Assembly: GCA_002197545.1 (NCBI GenBank)
Contig: NFUO01000467.1
Span: 1-64,000 of the forward strand
Direction of reading: 5' to 3'
DNA: 64,000 nt
Origin: Acidobacteria subdivision 2 bacterium RH1 MAG20
GTDB lineage: Bacteria; Acidobacteriota; Terriglobia; Terriglobales; Acidobacteriaceae
Shown in pieces: positions 1-9,559 of this stretch (position 1 is the first letter of the stretch; the number at the start of each line of letters is the position of its first letter). The notes under the pieces were generated by a model. It saw nothing but the letters and a program-made list of their open reading frames with translations. It was not told the origin of the DNA and did no database searches. Position numbers and translations under genes: made by a program.

Positions 1-22
1 GCCATGACTCCGTGGCGCCTTT

Positions 23-210
23 CTTCTTACCCAGATTGGCACCCACGCAGCAAAGCGGTTTGCGAATAGTTAGCGCCGCTCACGGGAATCTTGCGTATTC
101 TCAATCAGGCAGAGAGCCAACGTCAGCGCCAATTGGCGGCAGTGCTTCCTATGCATGCCAGCCGCCTGATTGCACTAATTGATGAGTTGGAGACACTCGG
201 CAAATCTCTT
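23..210 (+). pseudogene. Decayed MarR-family transcriptional regulator
   Basis: Two reading frames join into a MarR-like N-terminal half. Frame one (about 23-70) reads LLTQIGTHAAKRFANS and then stops. The next frame (from about 70) reads LAPLTGILRIL and, further on, LAAVLPMHASRLIALIDELE, the recognition-helix region of MarR proteins (compare the usual pattern PSRLVALIDELE). A frameshift lies near base 70, a few residues are missing after LAPL, and the homology ends near base 200 without the wing or the C-terminal dimerisation helix. The 79-residue open frame from base 91 is therefore a gene remnant. The family assignment is by motif recognition. The window starts nearby, so any further upstream coding sequence is not visible. 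Confidence 0.6.
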
Positions 211-555
211 GGTTTACAGTTTCGCAGAACGATTAAGGTTTACCGCGAGAAGATAGAGTTGCCCGGAGTGGTCTCTTCATTGGAGTGTATTCGGTTCTGT
301 GCTCTCTTCGCACTCTCCATCGCCGCATGATTCAACTTCTCCTCATCGGTCTTTCCTACTTCGGTCGCAGAGGTTTCCTCTTCAATCGCCTCATGAGAAG
401 GGCGCGCTCCAGTTTTTGTTGAGTCTAACCCTTGTGCCATACATCATCTCTGCTAAGAAAGATAGCGTGCAGACAGATTAGGTTGCCCTTAGAAGCGCCA
501 AGTACGCGGCGAGCCGGAGCCCCTTGCTACAATCTGCCTGCTCCATAAAAATAGA

Positions 556-569
556 ATTGATATATCAAT
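556..569. promoter_or_regulatory. Perfect 14-bp palindrome ATTGATATATCAAT upstream of the dipeptidase gene
   Basis: A 14-base perfect palindrome ends 21 bases before the start codon at 591. Its size and AT-rich symmetry suit a MarR-type dimer operator, and a MarR remnant lies just upstream, so it may be a leftover operator. A TACAAT hexamer at 528-533 could serve as a -10 element, but no good -35 is visible. The function is inferred. Confidence 0.45.
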
Positions 570-590
570 GACATAGAACGTCCCCCGCAA

Positions 591-1772
591 ATGGAAGAAG
601 CTAAAAAACTAATGCCTGATCCAATCGCTGTTCACGACTCCGCTCTCGTAATCGATACTCACGCAGATACGCCGCAGCGATTTGTCGATGAAAACTGGGA
701 CTTCACCGATCCACTGAATGGCGGAATGCTGAACTACAACTCTGCCCAAAAAGGCAATCTCGCTGCAGAGTTCTTTGCCATATGGGCTGAGCCAACACAA
801 TGGAAGGGGCGCTATGCGCATCGCACTCTGTCGCTGATTGACGGTGTTCTGGAGCAGGCGCGAAAGCACCCCGACAAAATTCAGATGTGCTACTCCGCCG
901 ACGAAATTCTCGCTGCGCGCAGGCAGGGAAAGTTTGCCGCGCTGATGGGCATCGAAGGCGGCCACTCGATCGAAAACAATCTCGGTCTGTTGCGCGACTA
1001 CTACCGGCTGGGCGTCCGTTACATGACGCTGACCTGGTCCAATACCAACGAATGGGCAGACTCATCAGGCGACCTTAATAATCCTGCTGTCCATCACCAC
1101 AATGGCCTGACACCGTTCGGCAAACAAGTGGTGCAGGAGATGAACCGGCTGGGAATGATGGTGGACGTCTCGCACGTCTCCGACAAAACCTTCTGGGACA
1201 CGCTTGAGACAAGCCATGCACCCATTATCGCTTCACACTCTTCCGCTCGTGCATTAACTCAAGCTCCACGCAATCTTACAGACGACATGTTCCGCGCCAT
1301 GTCAAAAAACGATGGCGTGGTCATGGTCAATTTCTACCCCGCATTCATCGATGAAAACTGGCGCACCGCATGGAACGAACAACGCCCCGAACCTCAGAAG
1401 GTGCATGAAACAATAGCGGCCCCATACAAGGCCAAAGGTGAAGCCGTACCATTTGCCGTTTCGGATAAAGTCGACCGCGAATTTGCAGCAAAGATAGGCC
1501 GCGCCCCTTTCACCTCATTGATCGATCACTTCGACCACGTAATCAAAGTCGCCGGAATCGACCATGTAGGCATTGGAACGGACTTTGATGGAATGCCTGT
1601 TCTGCCGGAAACCATTGACTCTGCAGCCGATCTGCCAAAAATTACGCAGGCTCTGATGGCACGCGGCTACACCGCCGCGGATATGAACAAGCTGCTTGGC
1701 GGCAACCTGTTGCGGGTCTTCCGCGCAGTGCAGAGGATGGCAGCCTCGGCTGAAGCCGGGAAGACACGATAG
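591..1772 (+). CDS. Membrane dipeptidase, peptidase family M19
   Basis: A 393-residue zinc dipeptidase of the renal-dipeptidase family (M19), which hydrolyses dipeptides including those with a D-residue at the C-terminal side. The family's metal ligands are all visible: H24-x-D26 (DTHAD), E122 in GIEGGHS, H195 in DVSHVSD and H216 in ASHSSARAL. The late acidic motif GTDFDG lies at 329-334. Length is normal for the family. There is no signal peptide, so the enzyme is probably cytosolic. The gene stands alone, with a palindrome just upstream and a convergent gene downstream. It was probably used for dipeptide salvage, but the substrate cannot be read from the sequence. Confidence 0.93.
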   Translation: MEEAKKLMPDPIAVHDSALVIDTHADTPQRFVDENWDFTDPLNGGMLNYNSAQKGNLAAEFFAIWAEPTQWKGRYAHRTLSLIDGVLEQARKHPDKIQMCYSADEILAARRQGKFAALMGIEGGHSIENNLGLLRDYYRLGVRYMTLTWSNTNEWADSSGDLNNPAVHHHNGLTPFGKQVVQEMNRLGMMVDVSHVSDKTFWDTLETSHAPIIASHSSARALTQAPRNLTDDMFRAMSKNDGVVMVNFYPAFIDENWRTAWNEQRPEPQKVHETIAAPYKAKGEAVPFAVSDKVDREFAAKIGRAPFTSLIDHFDHVIKVAGIDHVGIGTDFDGMPVLPETIDSAADLPKITQALMARGYTAADMNKLLGGNLLRVFRAVQRMAASAEAGKTR

Positions 1773-1782
1773 TCTCGTCAAC

Positions 1783-2076
1783 CTACTTATTCGCCACAAT
1801 CGCAATTCGGTGAATCTGAGGCGGCTCCGAAAATAGTTCGCTCGCCTTGGCCATGAGTGCCTTTGCGATCTCTCCGTTCAGGTGAGCATCTCGCCCCGCT
1901 TCGTCATCGAACGTGTCGAAGATGGCATACCTGCCTTCGTCCTCTTTTAAGGCGAACCATGCAATCGTTCCCTTTTCCTTTTTAGCCATCTCTGCGCCTT
2001 GCTTTAGAAATGCTTCTACATCGGCTTCTTTGCCCGGTTTTGGCTTCAATGGAACGTAAAGCGAATACTTTGCCAT
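1783..2076 (-). CDS. ABM-domain (YgiN-like) monooxygenase
   Basis: A 97-residue single-domain protein of the antibiotic-biosynthesis-monooxygenase fold, a small dimeric alpha/beta barrel. It starts MAKYSLYVPLKPKPG and carries the typical TIAWFALKEDEG strand and FDTFDDEAGRDAHLNG helix. The ATG at 2076 was chosen because GGAGG lies about 10 bases upstream on the minus strand, and the 24 residues that a longer frame would add look like leader sequence. Relatives act as quinol monooxygenases or have no known substrate. It converges with the dipeptidase gene, leaving 10 bases between the stops. Confidence 0.85.
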   Translation of the reverse strand: MAKYSLYVPLKPKPGKEADVEAFLKQGAEMAKKEKGTIAWFALKEDEGRYAIFDTFDDEAGRDAHLNGEIAKALMAKASELFSEPPQIHRIAIVANK

Positions 2077-2168
2077 CGCGTAAATCCTCCCTGTGTTTGG
2101 ATGCAGGAAGTTTGCCGCTGCTCCATTCATACATCCGCTAAATCGCATCAGAATCTATCGAGGTGCAC

Positions 2169-2726
2169 ATGCGCAAAACCAAGCCTTCCGTCCTACGCGG
2201 TATAGCCACAGGAATTACCGCCGGCATCGCAGCCACACTAATCATGGACCAGTTCCAAAAGTTGGCAGTTGTTGGTCAAAAAGCAGCAGAGAAGCGTAAA
2301 AAATTAGCAGACCATGGATCTCCCTGGCAGATTGCCCATGAGCAGGTCTTAAAGGAGCAAAAAGAAGCGGAGCGGGAAGATTCCACAGAGATTGTGGCTC
2401 GAAAAGTAGCAGAAGCCGTAGGAACCCATCTTCCCAAGGAAGAGAAGAAAAGGGCCGGAAGGGCTGTGCACTACACTTTTGGAACCTTGATGGGCGTTGT
2501 GTATGCAGTGTCCGCCGAACTGTTGCCAGAGGCCACAATAGGCGCGGGCACAGCTTTCGGGACACTGCTCTTCCTTGCCGCAGACGAGGTGGCCGTGCCT
2601 GCATTCCAGCTTTCGCCCGCACCGTCAGACACTCTTGCATTTGACCATCTCCAGCACTGGGCTGCCCATGTGGTGTACGGAGGCTCGCTGGAAATAGTAC
2701 GCAACCTGGTCACGCGATTGATGTAG
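2169..2726 (+). CDS. DUF1440 (YagU-like) membrane protein
   Basis: A 185-residue protein that resembles the DUF1440/YagU inner-membrane family. Visible parts are an N-terminal hydrophobic glycine/alanine segment (GIATGITAGIAATLIMDQF), a charged lysine/glutamate-rich middle (about residues 35-95, probably cytoplasmic) and two or three later hydrophobic segments including FGTLMGVVYAVSAELLP. The C-terminal HLQHWAAHVVYGGSLE is a family-like signature. The ATG at 2169 is preferred over a GTG six bases upstream because GAGG sits at a good distance. No function is established for the family; YagU has been linked to acid resistance in Escherichia coli. Confidence 0.75.
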   Translation: MRKTKPSVLRGIATGITAGIAATLIMDQFQKLAVVGQKAAEKRKKLADHGSPWQIAHEQVLKEQKEAEREDSTEIVARKVAEAVGTHLPKEEKKRAGRAVHYTFGTLMGVVYAVSAELLPEATIGAGTAFGTLLFLAADEVAVPAFQLSPAPSDTLAFDHLQHWAAHVVYGGSLEIVRNLVTRLM

Positions 2727-2789
2727 CGCCTCCGCGAATTGCTCGAACCCTTCGTCTGCGATAGCCTGTTGCATGGAGCCCTATACCGC

Positions 2790-3515
2790 ATGACGCTTCG
2801 CTACCTCGCACTTGCTTTGGCCTTCAGCCTTCCCGCACTGGCACAAAGCACGCAATCTCTTCCGGACGATCCCGGCACCACCAGTCAGGTAAAGCCTCCG
2901 GTCGTCCCGACTGGGCCCACCGCAGTCATTGACACGAACATGGGACGATTGACCTGCAAACTCTACGACAAGCAGGCCCCCATCACAGTGTCGAACTTTA
3001 TAGGCCTGGCCGAAGGCACGAAGGATTGGACTGACGATAAGACAATGCAGAAGGTCCACGATCATCCGTACTACAACGGCACAACCTTCCATCGAGTCAT
3101 TCCCGGCTTCATGATTCAAGGAGGCGACCGCACAGGAACAGGCATGGGCGACCCCGGCTATTTCTTTCAGGATGAGATCGACCCTTCTCTGACCTTCGAT
3201 CAGCCCGGACGTCTCGCAATGGCGAACTCCGGCCCCGGCCCAACCGGCGGCGGCACAAACGGATCGCAATTCTTCGTCACCGAAGTTGCCGTGCCTGAGC
3301 TGAATGGAAAACACACGATCTTCGGCCAATGCGACGCGCATAGCGTGCTGGTAGAGGCCTCAATTGCCCGAGTATCCCGGGATGAGAACGATAAGCCGCT
3401 TACCCCGGTCGTAGTCACCCGCGTGACGATTGTGCGCGATGGACAGCCGATGCCTCCGTTGCCGGCAACGCCTCCTCCTCCAGCCGCCGAAACACCAGCT
3501 GCGGCAACAAAATAA
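2790..3515 (+). CDS. Exported cyclophilin-type peptidyl-prolyl isomerase
   Basis: A 241-residue PPIase with a cleavable signal peptide (hydrophobic core LALALAFSLPALA, cleavage after about residue 18), so it should help fold proteins in the periplasm. The cyclophilin core covers about residues 45-215, with the active-site block FHRVIPGFMIQGGD and the GSQFFVTEV strand. The C-terminus is a flexible proline/alanine tail. The ATG at 2790 is chosen because it begins the signal peptide; an upstream TTG at 2739 would put 17 unrelated residues before it. It lies 78 bases ahead of a second cyclophilin gene, and the two look like a duplication with different destinations. Confidence 0.92.
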   Translation: MTLRYLALALAFSLPALAQSTQSLPDDPGTTSQVKPPVVPTGPTAVIDTNMGRLTCKLYDKQAPITVSNFIGLAEGTKDWTDDKTMQKVHDHPYYNGTTFHRVIPGFMIQGGDRTGTGMGDPGYFFQDEIDPSLTFDQPGRLAMANSGPGPTGGGTNGSQFFVTEVAVPELNGKHTIFGQCDAHSVLVEASIARVSRDENDKPLTPVVVTRVTIVRDGQPMPPLPATPPPPAAETPAAATK

Positions 3516-3593
3516 GCCTTCTGCTCTCCGCGATGCTGACGGAGCTGCTTCCCATTTTTACTAACCCGTAACCAAATTGAGGAGAACACTGAA

Positions 3594-4115
3594 ATGCCAA
3601 CGAAGCCCGGTACCTATGCAACCTTCAAAACCAGCGAAGGCACCATCGTCTGTGAGCTGTTCGAGAAAGATGCACCGCAGACCGTAGCCAACTTCATCGG
3701 CCTCGCCGAAGGATCGAAGGAGTGGAACAGCCGCAGCAAGAAGGGCGCGAAGCTGTATGACGGGACTGTATTCCACCGCGTGATTCCGCAGTTCATGATT
3801 CAGGGCGGCGATCCCGAAGGAACCGGAATGGGCGGCCCCGGCTACAAGTTTGCCGACGAGACCCAGGGGTCGAAGCACGGCTTCCAGGAGAAGGGCAAGC
3901 TGGCCATGGCGAACTCCGGCCCCAACACCAACGGCTCGCAGTTCTTCATCACTGTAGCCGACACAAGCTGGCTCACCGGCAAGCACACCATCTTCGGCGA
4001 AGTCGTCGAGGGCTATGACATCGTCGAAAAGATCTCGAAGGTAAGCCGCGACGGCATGGACCGCCCCAAAACCCCCGTCGTCCTGGAGAGCGTCACCGTC
4101 GAACGCGTTGCTTGA
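3594..4115 (+). CDS. Cytosolic cyclophilin-type peptidyl-prolyl isomerase
   Basis: A 173-residue cyclophilin without a signal peptide. It has the catalytic FHRVIPQFMIQGGDPEG block and NTNGSQFFITV, the residues that surround the bound proline. It catalyses cis-trans isomerisation of peptidyl-proline bonds in the cytosol. GAGGAG lies about 10 bases before the ATG. Together with the exported paralogue just upstream it may form a short operon. Confidence 0.93.
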   Translation: MPTKPGTYATFKTSEGTIVCELFEKDAPQTVANFIGLAEGSKEWNSRSKKGAKLYDGTVFHRVIPQFMIQGGDPEGTGMGGPGYKFADETQGSKHGFQEKGKLAMANSGPNTNGSQFFITVADTSWLTGKHTIFGEVVEGYDIVEKISKVSRDGMDRPKTPVVLESVTVERVA

Positions 4116-4160
4116 TTTCCACAGTTCACAATCACACTGTAAATATGCCAACCTTGCACT

Positions 4161-4475
4161 ATGGAGGTTGGCATGACTTTTGCAAAGGTGCTCACACACT
4201 TTAACGTCGGAGATAGAGTTCCATATCGCAACGCGAGTGGAAAGCTCACAGGTAAAGGTTCATTTGTTGTTTTGAGAATCGAAACCGGAAAAATGACTAT
4301 CGAAATTCCAAATAGAAATGAACGTTTACTTCATGAACGGGACTGGGATGAAGTAGAGCAAAATCTCACTGCCCTCCAAAAATCGCGCAGCGTATGCCAA
4401 TCAATGCAAACCCAAAACACAACTTATATACTCTCGCTAAGATACTTCCCTATAATTGCGGCGCAATGCTCATGA
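4161..4475 (+). CDS. Small hypothetical protein
   Basis: An open frame of 104 residues (or 100 from the ATG at 4173) that I do not recognise. The N-terminal 70 residues look protein-like (FNVGDRVPYRNASGKLTGKG, then alternating hydrophobic strands and LLHERDWDEVEQNL), like a small beta-rich fold. The C-terminal 35 residues look random. Base composition is more AT-rich than the flanking genes, which hints at transfer. A rho-independent terminator follows directly, which supports a real transcript. Confidence 0.5.
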   Translation: MEVGMTFAKVLTHFNVGDRVPYRNASGKLTGKGSFVVLRIETGKMTIEIPNRNERLLHERDWDEVEQNLTALQKSRSVCQSMQTQNTTYILSLRYFPIIAAQCS

Positions 4476-4482
4476 CATTAGA

Positions 4483-4509
4483 AGGCCCGCTCAATCGAGC
4501 GGACCTTTT
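4483..4509 (+). terminator. Rho-independent terminator
   Basis: A 10-bp stem (AGGCCCGCTC / GAGCGGACCT, one mismatch) with loop AATC is followed by TTTTG. It ends the small hypothetical gene. The run of T is on the plus strand, so it does not serve the converging mdh gene as well. Confidence 0.7.
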
Positions 4510-4550
4510 GTCTTATCCGTTAAATCGGTGAAGATCGGTGTTAAGCCTCT

Positions 4551-5565
<1,015 letters not shown>

Positions 5566-5573
5566 CCCCCGCG

Positions 5574-6977
5574 CTATCCCATGTTTTCAATCATACGGGT
5601 GGCGAACTCGCTCGTCTTTGCCTTGGTCGCGCCCTGCATCCCGCGCTCGAAGTCATAGGTCACAAACTTCTGCCCAATCGTCTTCTCCATCGAGCTCTCA
5701 ATCAGCCGCGCCGCCTCCGTCCAGCCGAGAAAGTCGAACAGCATCACGCCCGACAGAATCACCGATCCCGGATTGATCACATCCTTGTCCGCATACTTCG
5801 GAGCTGTGCCATGCGTCGCCTCGAACACCGCATACCCATCGCCGATGTTCCCACCCGGAGCAATCCCCAGCCCGCCGACCTGCGCAGCCGCGGCATCTGA
5901 GATGTAGTCGCCGTTCAGGTTCGTCGTCGCCAGGACACTGTAGTCATCAGGCCGTAGAATGATCTGCTGAAAGATCGAGTCTGCAATGCGGTCGTTGATC
6001 AGGATCTTGCTCTTCCACTTGCCGCCGCCATGCGAAGCTCCGATCGAAGCAATCACCTGCTTCACCTCTGCCACCACGCCCTCGCCAAACTCCTTCGCCG
6101 CAAACTCGATCCCCGGTTCAATCAGAGCGGCATTCTCTTCCGCCGTCAGCTTCGGATTCGCTTCAAGGTTCCCAAGTATCCAGCTCTCCCGTTCCGTGAC
6201 CGTCTGCTCGCGGAACTCCTCCGACGCCACCTCATAACCCCACTCGCGGAACGCGCCTTCGGTAAACTTCTGAATATTTCCTTTGTGAACCAGCGTGACC
6301 GTCTTCCGATTGTTGTCGAGCGCGTACTTGATCGCAGCCCGCACCAGTCGCTTCGATCCCGTAATCGAAATCGGCTTCACGCCAACGCCCGAGTCCTGAC
6401 GGACCTTCTTCTTGCCGCCCTTCAGCATCTCGTCGTTTACAAAGTCGATAAACTTCTTCGCCTCAGGCGTGCCTTCGCGGAACTCGATACCGGCATAGAT
6501 GTCCTCCGTATTCTCGCGGAAGATCACAACGTCCAGTTTCTCCGGATGCTTCACCGGGCTGGGGACGCCGCTGTAGTACTTCACCGGACGCACGCACTGG
6601 TAAAGGTCCATCAACTGTCGCAGAGCAACGTTCAACGAACGAATGCCACCACCCACCGGCGTAGTCAGCGGCCCCTTGATCGAAACGCGAAAATCCATCG
6701 TCGCCTTGACGGTGTCGTCCGGCAGCCAATTTTGTGTCTGACGATAAGCCTTCTCGCCGGCCAGCACCTCATACCACTTCACCGAGCGCTTGCCGCCATA
6801 CGCCTTCTCAACAGCAGCATCGAAGACCCGCTGCGACGCCTTCCAAATGTCGCGGCCGGTGCCATCGCCTTCGATGAATGGAATAATCGGATGATCGGGC
6901 ACCGTGTAAGCGCCGTTGACGTACTGAATTGCCTGACCGTCCGTCGGGACGGCGATGCCGTTATAGCTTGCCTGCAT
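5574..6977 (-). CDS. icd: Isocitrate dehydrogenase, NADP-dependent
   Basis: A 467-residue isocitrate dehydrogenase producing 2-oxoglutarate, CO2 and NADPH. It has the substrate loop [13 protein letters not shown] with S114 (equivalent to the serine phosphorylated by IDH kinase in Escherichia coli, S113), the active-site [12 protein letters not shown] block, LINDRIADS, and [17 protein letters not shown], whose lysine-tyrosine pair marks NADP use. It is about 50 residues longer than the E. coli enzyme; much of the extra length is a segment around residues 265-315 (after [11 protein letters not shown]). GGAG lies about 11 bases before the ATG. No IDH kinase gene is present in the window. Confidence 0.95.
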   Translation of the reverse strand: MQASYNGIAVPTDGQAIQYVNGAYTVPDHPIIPFIEGDGTGRDIWKASQRVFDAAVEKAYGGKRSVKWYEVLAGEKAYRQTQNWLPDDTVKATMDFRVSIKGPLTTPVGGGIRSLNVALRQLMDLYQCVRPVKYYSGVPSPVKHPEKLDVVIFRENTEDIYAGIEFREGTPEAKKFIDFVNDEMLKGGKKKVRQDSGVGVKPISITGSKRLVRAAIKYALDNNRKTVTLVHKGNIQKFTEGAFREWGYEVASEEFREQTVTERESWILGNLEANPKLTAEENAALIEPGIEFAAKEFGEGVVAEVKQVIASIGASHGGGKWKSKILINDRIADSIFQQIILRPDDYSVLATTNLNGDYISDAAAAQVGGLGIAPGGNIGDGYAVFEATHGTAPKYADKDVINPGSVILSGVMLFDFLGWTEAARLIESSMEKTIGQKFVTYDFERGMQGATKAKTSEFATRMIENMG

Positions 6978-7083
6978 GTGTATTTTGCTCCACGAGAGAT
7001 TAGGCGAAGGCTAACATTTTCAATACACGAGTGGCAATATAAGTGCGCTTATCGAACGGGGAAGAGTTCACCTTACGCAGCCA

Positions 7084-7113
7084 AAAAAGAAAACCCCCGG
7101 CAACTGCCGAAGG
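7084..7113 (-). terminator. Rho-independent terminator of glnA
   Basis: Read on the minus strand, CCTTCGGC and GCCGGGGG form an 8-bp stem (with G-U pairs) around a four-base loop, followed by TTTTCTTTTTT. It lies 18 bases past the glnA stop. Confidence 0.8.
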
Positions 7114-7130
7114 TCTTCTTCATCTAAGCC

Positions 7131-8558
7131 TTAGAAATTATTCCAAAGCAACTGGTTGTAAACATCGTGGTGAAACTGAACCTCAGGTGCCTTAACGATG
7201 GTGCCGAGCAGGCGCGCGCATCGATCTGCCGAAGCCTGTTTGAGATCGGCATAGCGGCCCTTGACGTCATCGCCAAGCAGCGTTCCCGTCCACTCTGAAT
7301 CACGGAAGTTCTCAATCGCGGTATAGATATTGTCCGGCAGATAACGCTCCGCCTGTCGCAGGTTCTTGATCTTCGAGATATCGCCATGCAGGCCGCTCTT
7401 GAAGATGGAATACAGCACAAGATAAGGATTCGCATCCGGTCCAACCGAGCGAACCTCGACACGTGCCGACTTCTCATTCCCGATAGGAATACGGATCATC
7501 GAGCCGCGATCGACAGCCGAAGCCTTGATCTGGTTCGGGGCCTCAAAGTGAGGGTCAAGACGCCGATAAGCATTCACACTGGCATTCAGCAGCAGGCAAA
7601 GATCGTTGCCATGCGTCAGAATGCGGTCCGTAAACTGCCACGCCATCTTAGAGACCTTCTCCTCACCCTTCGGGTCCCAGAAGAGGTTCTTGCCGCCCTT
7701 GGTGATCGAAACATTGGTGTGCATTCCGCTTCCGTTCACACCGACAACCGGCTTCGGCAGAAAGCTCGCAGTCATGCCCATCTGCGTCGCCACCTGGCGG
7801 CAGATCAGCTTATAGATCTGTATCTGGTCAGCCGCTGCAACGACCTCGCCATAGCTGTAGTTGATCTCAAACTGCGAGGGCGCAACCTCAGGATGATCCT
7901 TCTCATTCTCGAAGCCCATCGCGCGCTGCACTTCTGCCGTCGTGTCGATAAACTCGCGCAGCGGATCGCCCGGCAGCGAGTGGTAGTAGCCGCCTTTGTT
8001 GACATACTCGAACCGGCCCGTCTCATGGTAACTGCGCTCGGCATCGATACCCTCGAAGAGAAAGCCTTCAATCTCGTTGGCAGCGTTCAGCGTGTATCCC
8101 TGCTTGTCGAAGCACTCCTGCGAGAACTGCTTGAGCACGCTGCGAATATCGCCGCTGTAGATCCCGCCGTTCTTATCGATGACCTCACCGAAGACGAGAA
8201 CCTTGCCGCCGCCGAAGACATCGGCGGGAGCCCAGTAGAACGCGCTCCAGTCGATGCCGAGCCGCAGATCGCTCTCGCGCTGCGCGGTAAAGCCGCGGAT
8301 AGACGAGCCATCGAACGTCAGGTTGTCATAGCTCTTGACCAGAAACTTCTTGTCATAGTCCAGCATGTGCAGACGGCCTTCCAGGTCGCTGAACAGCACG
8401 GTGACAGCCTTGATGCGGCGCTCATCGGTAAGGTAGCGGAGACGCTCTTCCTGAATCACATCGGCGGCAACGCGCTTTCTGCGCTGTTCCTTCGCCTGCA
8501 GGTTCAGGTCTTCAAGTTCACCGTACGGAAGTTCCAGAAAATCACGTAATTCGCTCAA
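7131..8558 (-). CDS. glnA: Glutamine synthetase type I
   Basis: A 475-residue glutamine synthetase that makes glutamine from glutamate, ammonia and ATP. Family signatures are DGSSIRGF (latch and metal region), NGSGMHTNVS (ATP and ammonia site) and DPHFEAPNQIKASAVDRGS in the C-terminal barrel. The adenylylation motif NLYDLP of enteric enzymes is not present; the corresponding segment reads RYLPDNIYTAI, so control by adenylylation is unlikely. The start is a TTG with AAGGAG eight bases upstream. The gene has its own terminator. With gltB near 52-57 kb it completes the GS/GOGAT pathway. Confidence 0.94.
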   Translation of the reverse strand: MSELRDFLELPYGELEDLNLQAKEQRRKRVAADVIQEERLRYLTDERRIKAVTVLFSDLEGRLHMLDYDKKFLVKSYDNLTFDGSSIRGFTAQRESDLRLGIDWSAFYWAPADVFGGGKVLVFGEVIDKNGGIYSGDIRSVLKQFSQECFDKQGYTLNAANEIEGFLFEGIDAERSYHETGRFEYVNKGGYYHSLPGDPLREFIDTTAEVQRAMGFENEKDHPEVAPSQFEINYSYGEVVAAADQIQIYKLICRQVATQMGMTASFLPKPVVGVNGSGMHTNVSITKGGKNLFWDPKGEEKVSKMAWQFTDRILTHGNDLCLLLNASVNAYRRLDPHFEAPNQIKASAVDRGSMIRIPIGNEKSARVEVRSVGPDANPYLVLYSIFKSGLHGDISKIKNLRQAERYLPDNIYTAIENFRDSEWTGTLLGDDVKGRYADLKQASADRCARLLGTIVKAPEVQFHHDVYNQLLWNNF

Positions 8559-8787
8559 CGTACCACTCCTTCTGCAATGAAATACACGACTGCCGCACTT
8601 GGCGGTGACTGAACAAATGCTAAGGGAATTGACCTATCGCAGAATCGGCAGGGACTCTGTGTCGCAGAATCATCGTGGATTCTCCGGCACTTCCAACCTA
8701 TCAGATATTCCCACCTGAAAAAAGACCGAACTCGCCATTTCGCCCGCTCCGCCGGAATGCACGTCGTCCAAAGCAGTCCCGTTGCAA

Positions 8788-8813
8788 TATAATGGTCATC
8801 TGGAGATGACCAT
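8788..8813 (+). promoter_or_regulatory. Promoter and palindromic operator of the toxin-antitoxin operon
   Basis: A perfect 10-bp inverted repeat (ATGGTCATCT, two-base spacer, AGATGACCAT; 8792-8813) ends exactly at the antitoxin start codon. A TATAAT hexamer (8788-8793) overlaps its left end, and the GGAG ribosome site lies in its centre. A bound antitoxin dimer would cover the -10 and start region, which suits autoregulation. As RNA the same sequence could fold over the ribosome site. Confidence 0.7.
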
Positions 8814-9140
8814 ATGGCCACTACACCCAAATCGTTACCCAGCCTCAAGGCTGAGGTCGCCAGTCAGCCGAAAAAGCCGTTGTCCCCATCCAGGGCAATA
8901 CGGACGCCAGAGTCCATACCGGCCTCCAAAGCCAAAACACACTTGCTCGAACTGCTCAATACAGTCGATCGCAAAGGCGAATCCGTCATCATCACCAAAC
9001 GCGGCCGCCCCGTCGCAAAACTCGTCCCCATCGAGAACCAACCAACCCGCAGCATCTTTGGCTACATGAAGGGCAGCGTCAAGATCACTGGAGATATCGT
9101 CGGCCCGGAGCCTGATATCTGGAATGCAATGGTCGAATGA
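8814..9140 (+). CDS. Antitoxin of the Phd/YefM family
   Basis: A 108-residue antitoxin. The Phd/YefM DNA-binding core covers about residues 42-82 (ASKAKTHLLELLNTVDRKGE, then VIITKRGRPVAKLVPI). The C-terminal tail with YMKGSVKITGDIV is the usual toxin-neutralising segment. The first 40 residues form a proline/serine-rich extension not typical of the family. The toxin gene begins inside the stop codon (ATGA overlap), so the pair is translationally coupled. Autorepression through the adjacent palindrome is expected. Confidence 0.88.
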   Translation: MATTPKSLPSLKAEVASQPKKPLSPSRAIRTPESIPASKAKTHLLELLNTVDRKGESVIITKRGRPVAKLVPIENQPTRSIFGYMKGSVKITGDIVGPEPDIWNAMVE

Positions 9141-9550
9141 CATCACTTCTTCTGGATACACACATATGGGTTTGGCTCACCTCGGCTCAACCAGACATTA
9201 AACCGTCCGTGCTTGACGCTCTTGAACTTGCCGGCGCATCCAATCTGCTCTTCCTTTCGCCCATATCTATGTGGGAGGTCGCGCTCAAACACTCGCGAGG
9301 CAAACTAAGCCTAGACCGCCCTGTTCGAGACTGGCTCATTCACGCGGCGACGCTTCCCGGCCTGCAGCTTGCGCCCATCACGCCATCCATCGCTGCGGAA
9401 TGCGCTGAGTTGCCCCCTGCCTTTCACGGCGATCCAGCGGACCGCATTCTTGCCGCAACCGCGCGTTCCGAAGGATTGACACTTGTTACACACGACAAGG
9501 CTCTGATCCATCTAGCCAAACAAGGCTACTTCAAGGTCCTGGCAACATAG
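9137..9550 (+). CDS. PIN-domain toxin (VapC-like ribonuclease)
   Basis: A 137-residue PIN-domain endoribonuclease toxin. The acidic metal-binding residues are D7 (LLLDTHIWVWL), E47 (SPISMWEVALK), D99 or D102 (HGDPADRILAATA) and the aspartate of LVTHDKAL. Length is normal. It overlaps the antitoxin gene by four bases. Such toxins cleave particular tRNAs or rRNA, but the target of this one is not visible. Confidence 0.92.
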   Translation: MTSLLLDTHIWVWLTSAQPDIKPSVLDALELAGASNLLFLSPISMWEVALKHSRGKLSLDRPVRDWLIHAATLPGLQLAPITPSIAAECAELPPAFHGDPADRILAATARSEGLTLVTHDKALIHLAKQGYFKVLAT

Positions 9551-9559
9551 GAAAACAGA

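Noticed and set aside
240..481. Two small open frames on opposite strands before the dipeptidase gene
   Set aside because: No ribosome site, no protein-like pattern, and they overlap each other. I see nothing else between the MarR remnant and the palindrome at 556.
6030..7127. Long open frame (365 codons) antisense to icd
   Set aside because: It mirrors icd in the opposite strand; composition is arginine/leucine-rich without any domain, as expected for a shadow in GC-rich coding DNA.
7386..8549. Long open frame (387 codons) antisense to glnA
   Set aside because: Complementary to a well-identified glutamine synthetase; no motif or ribosome site supports it.
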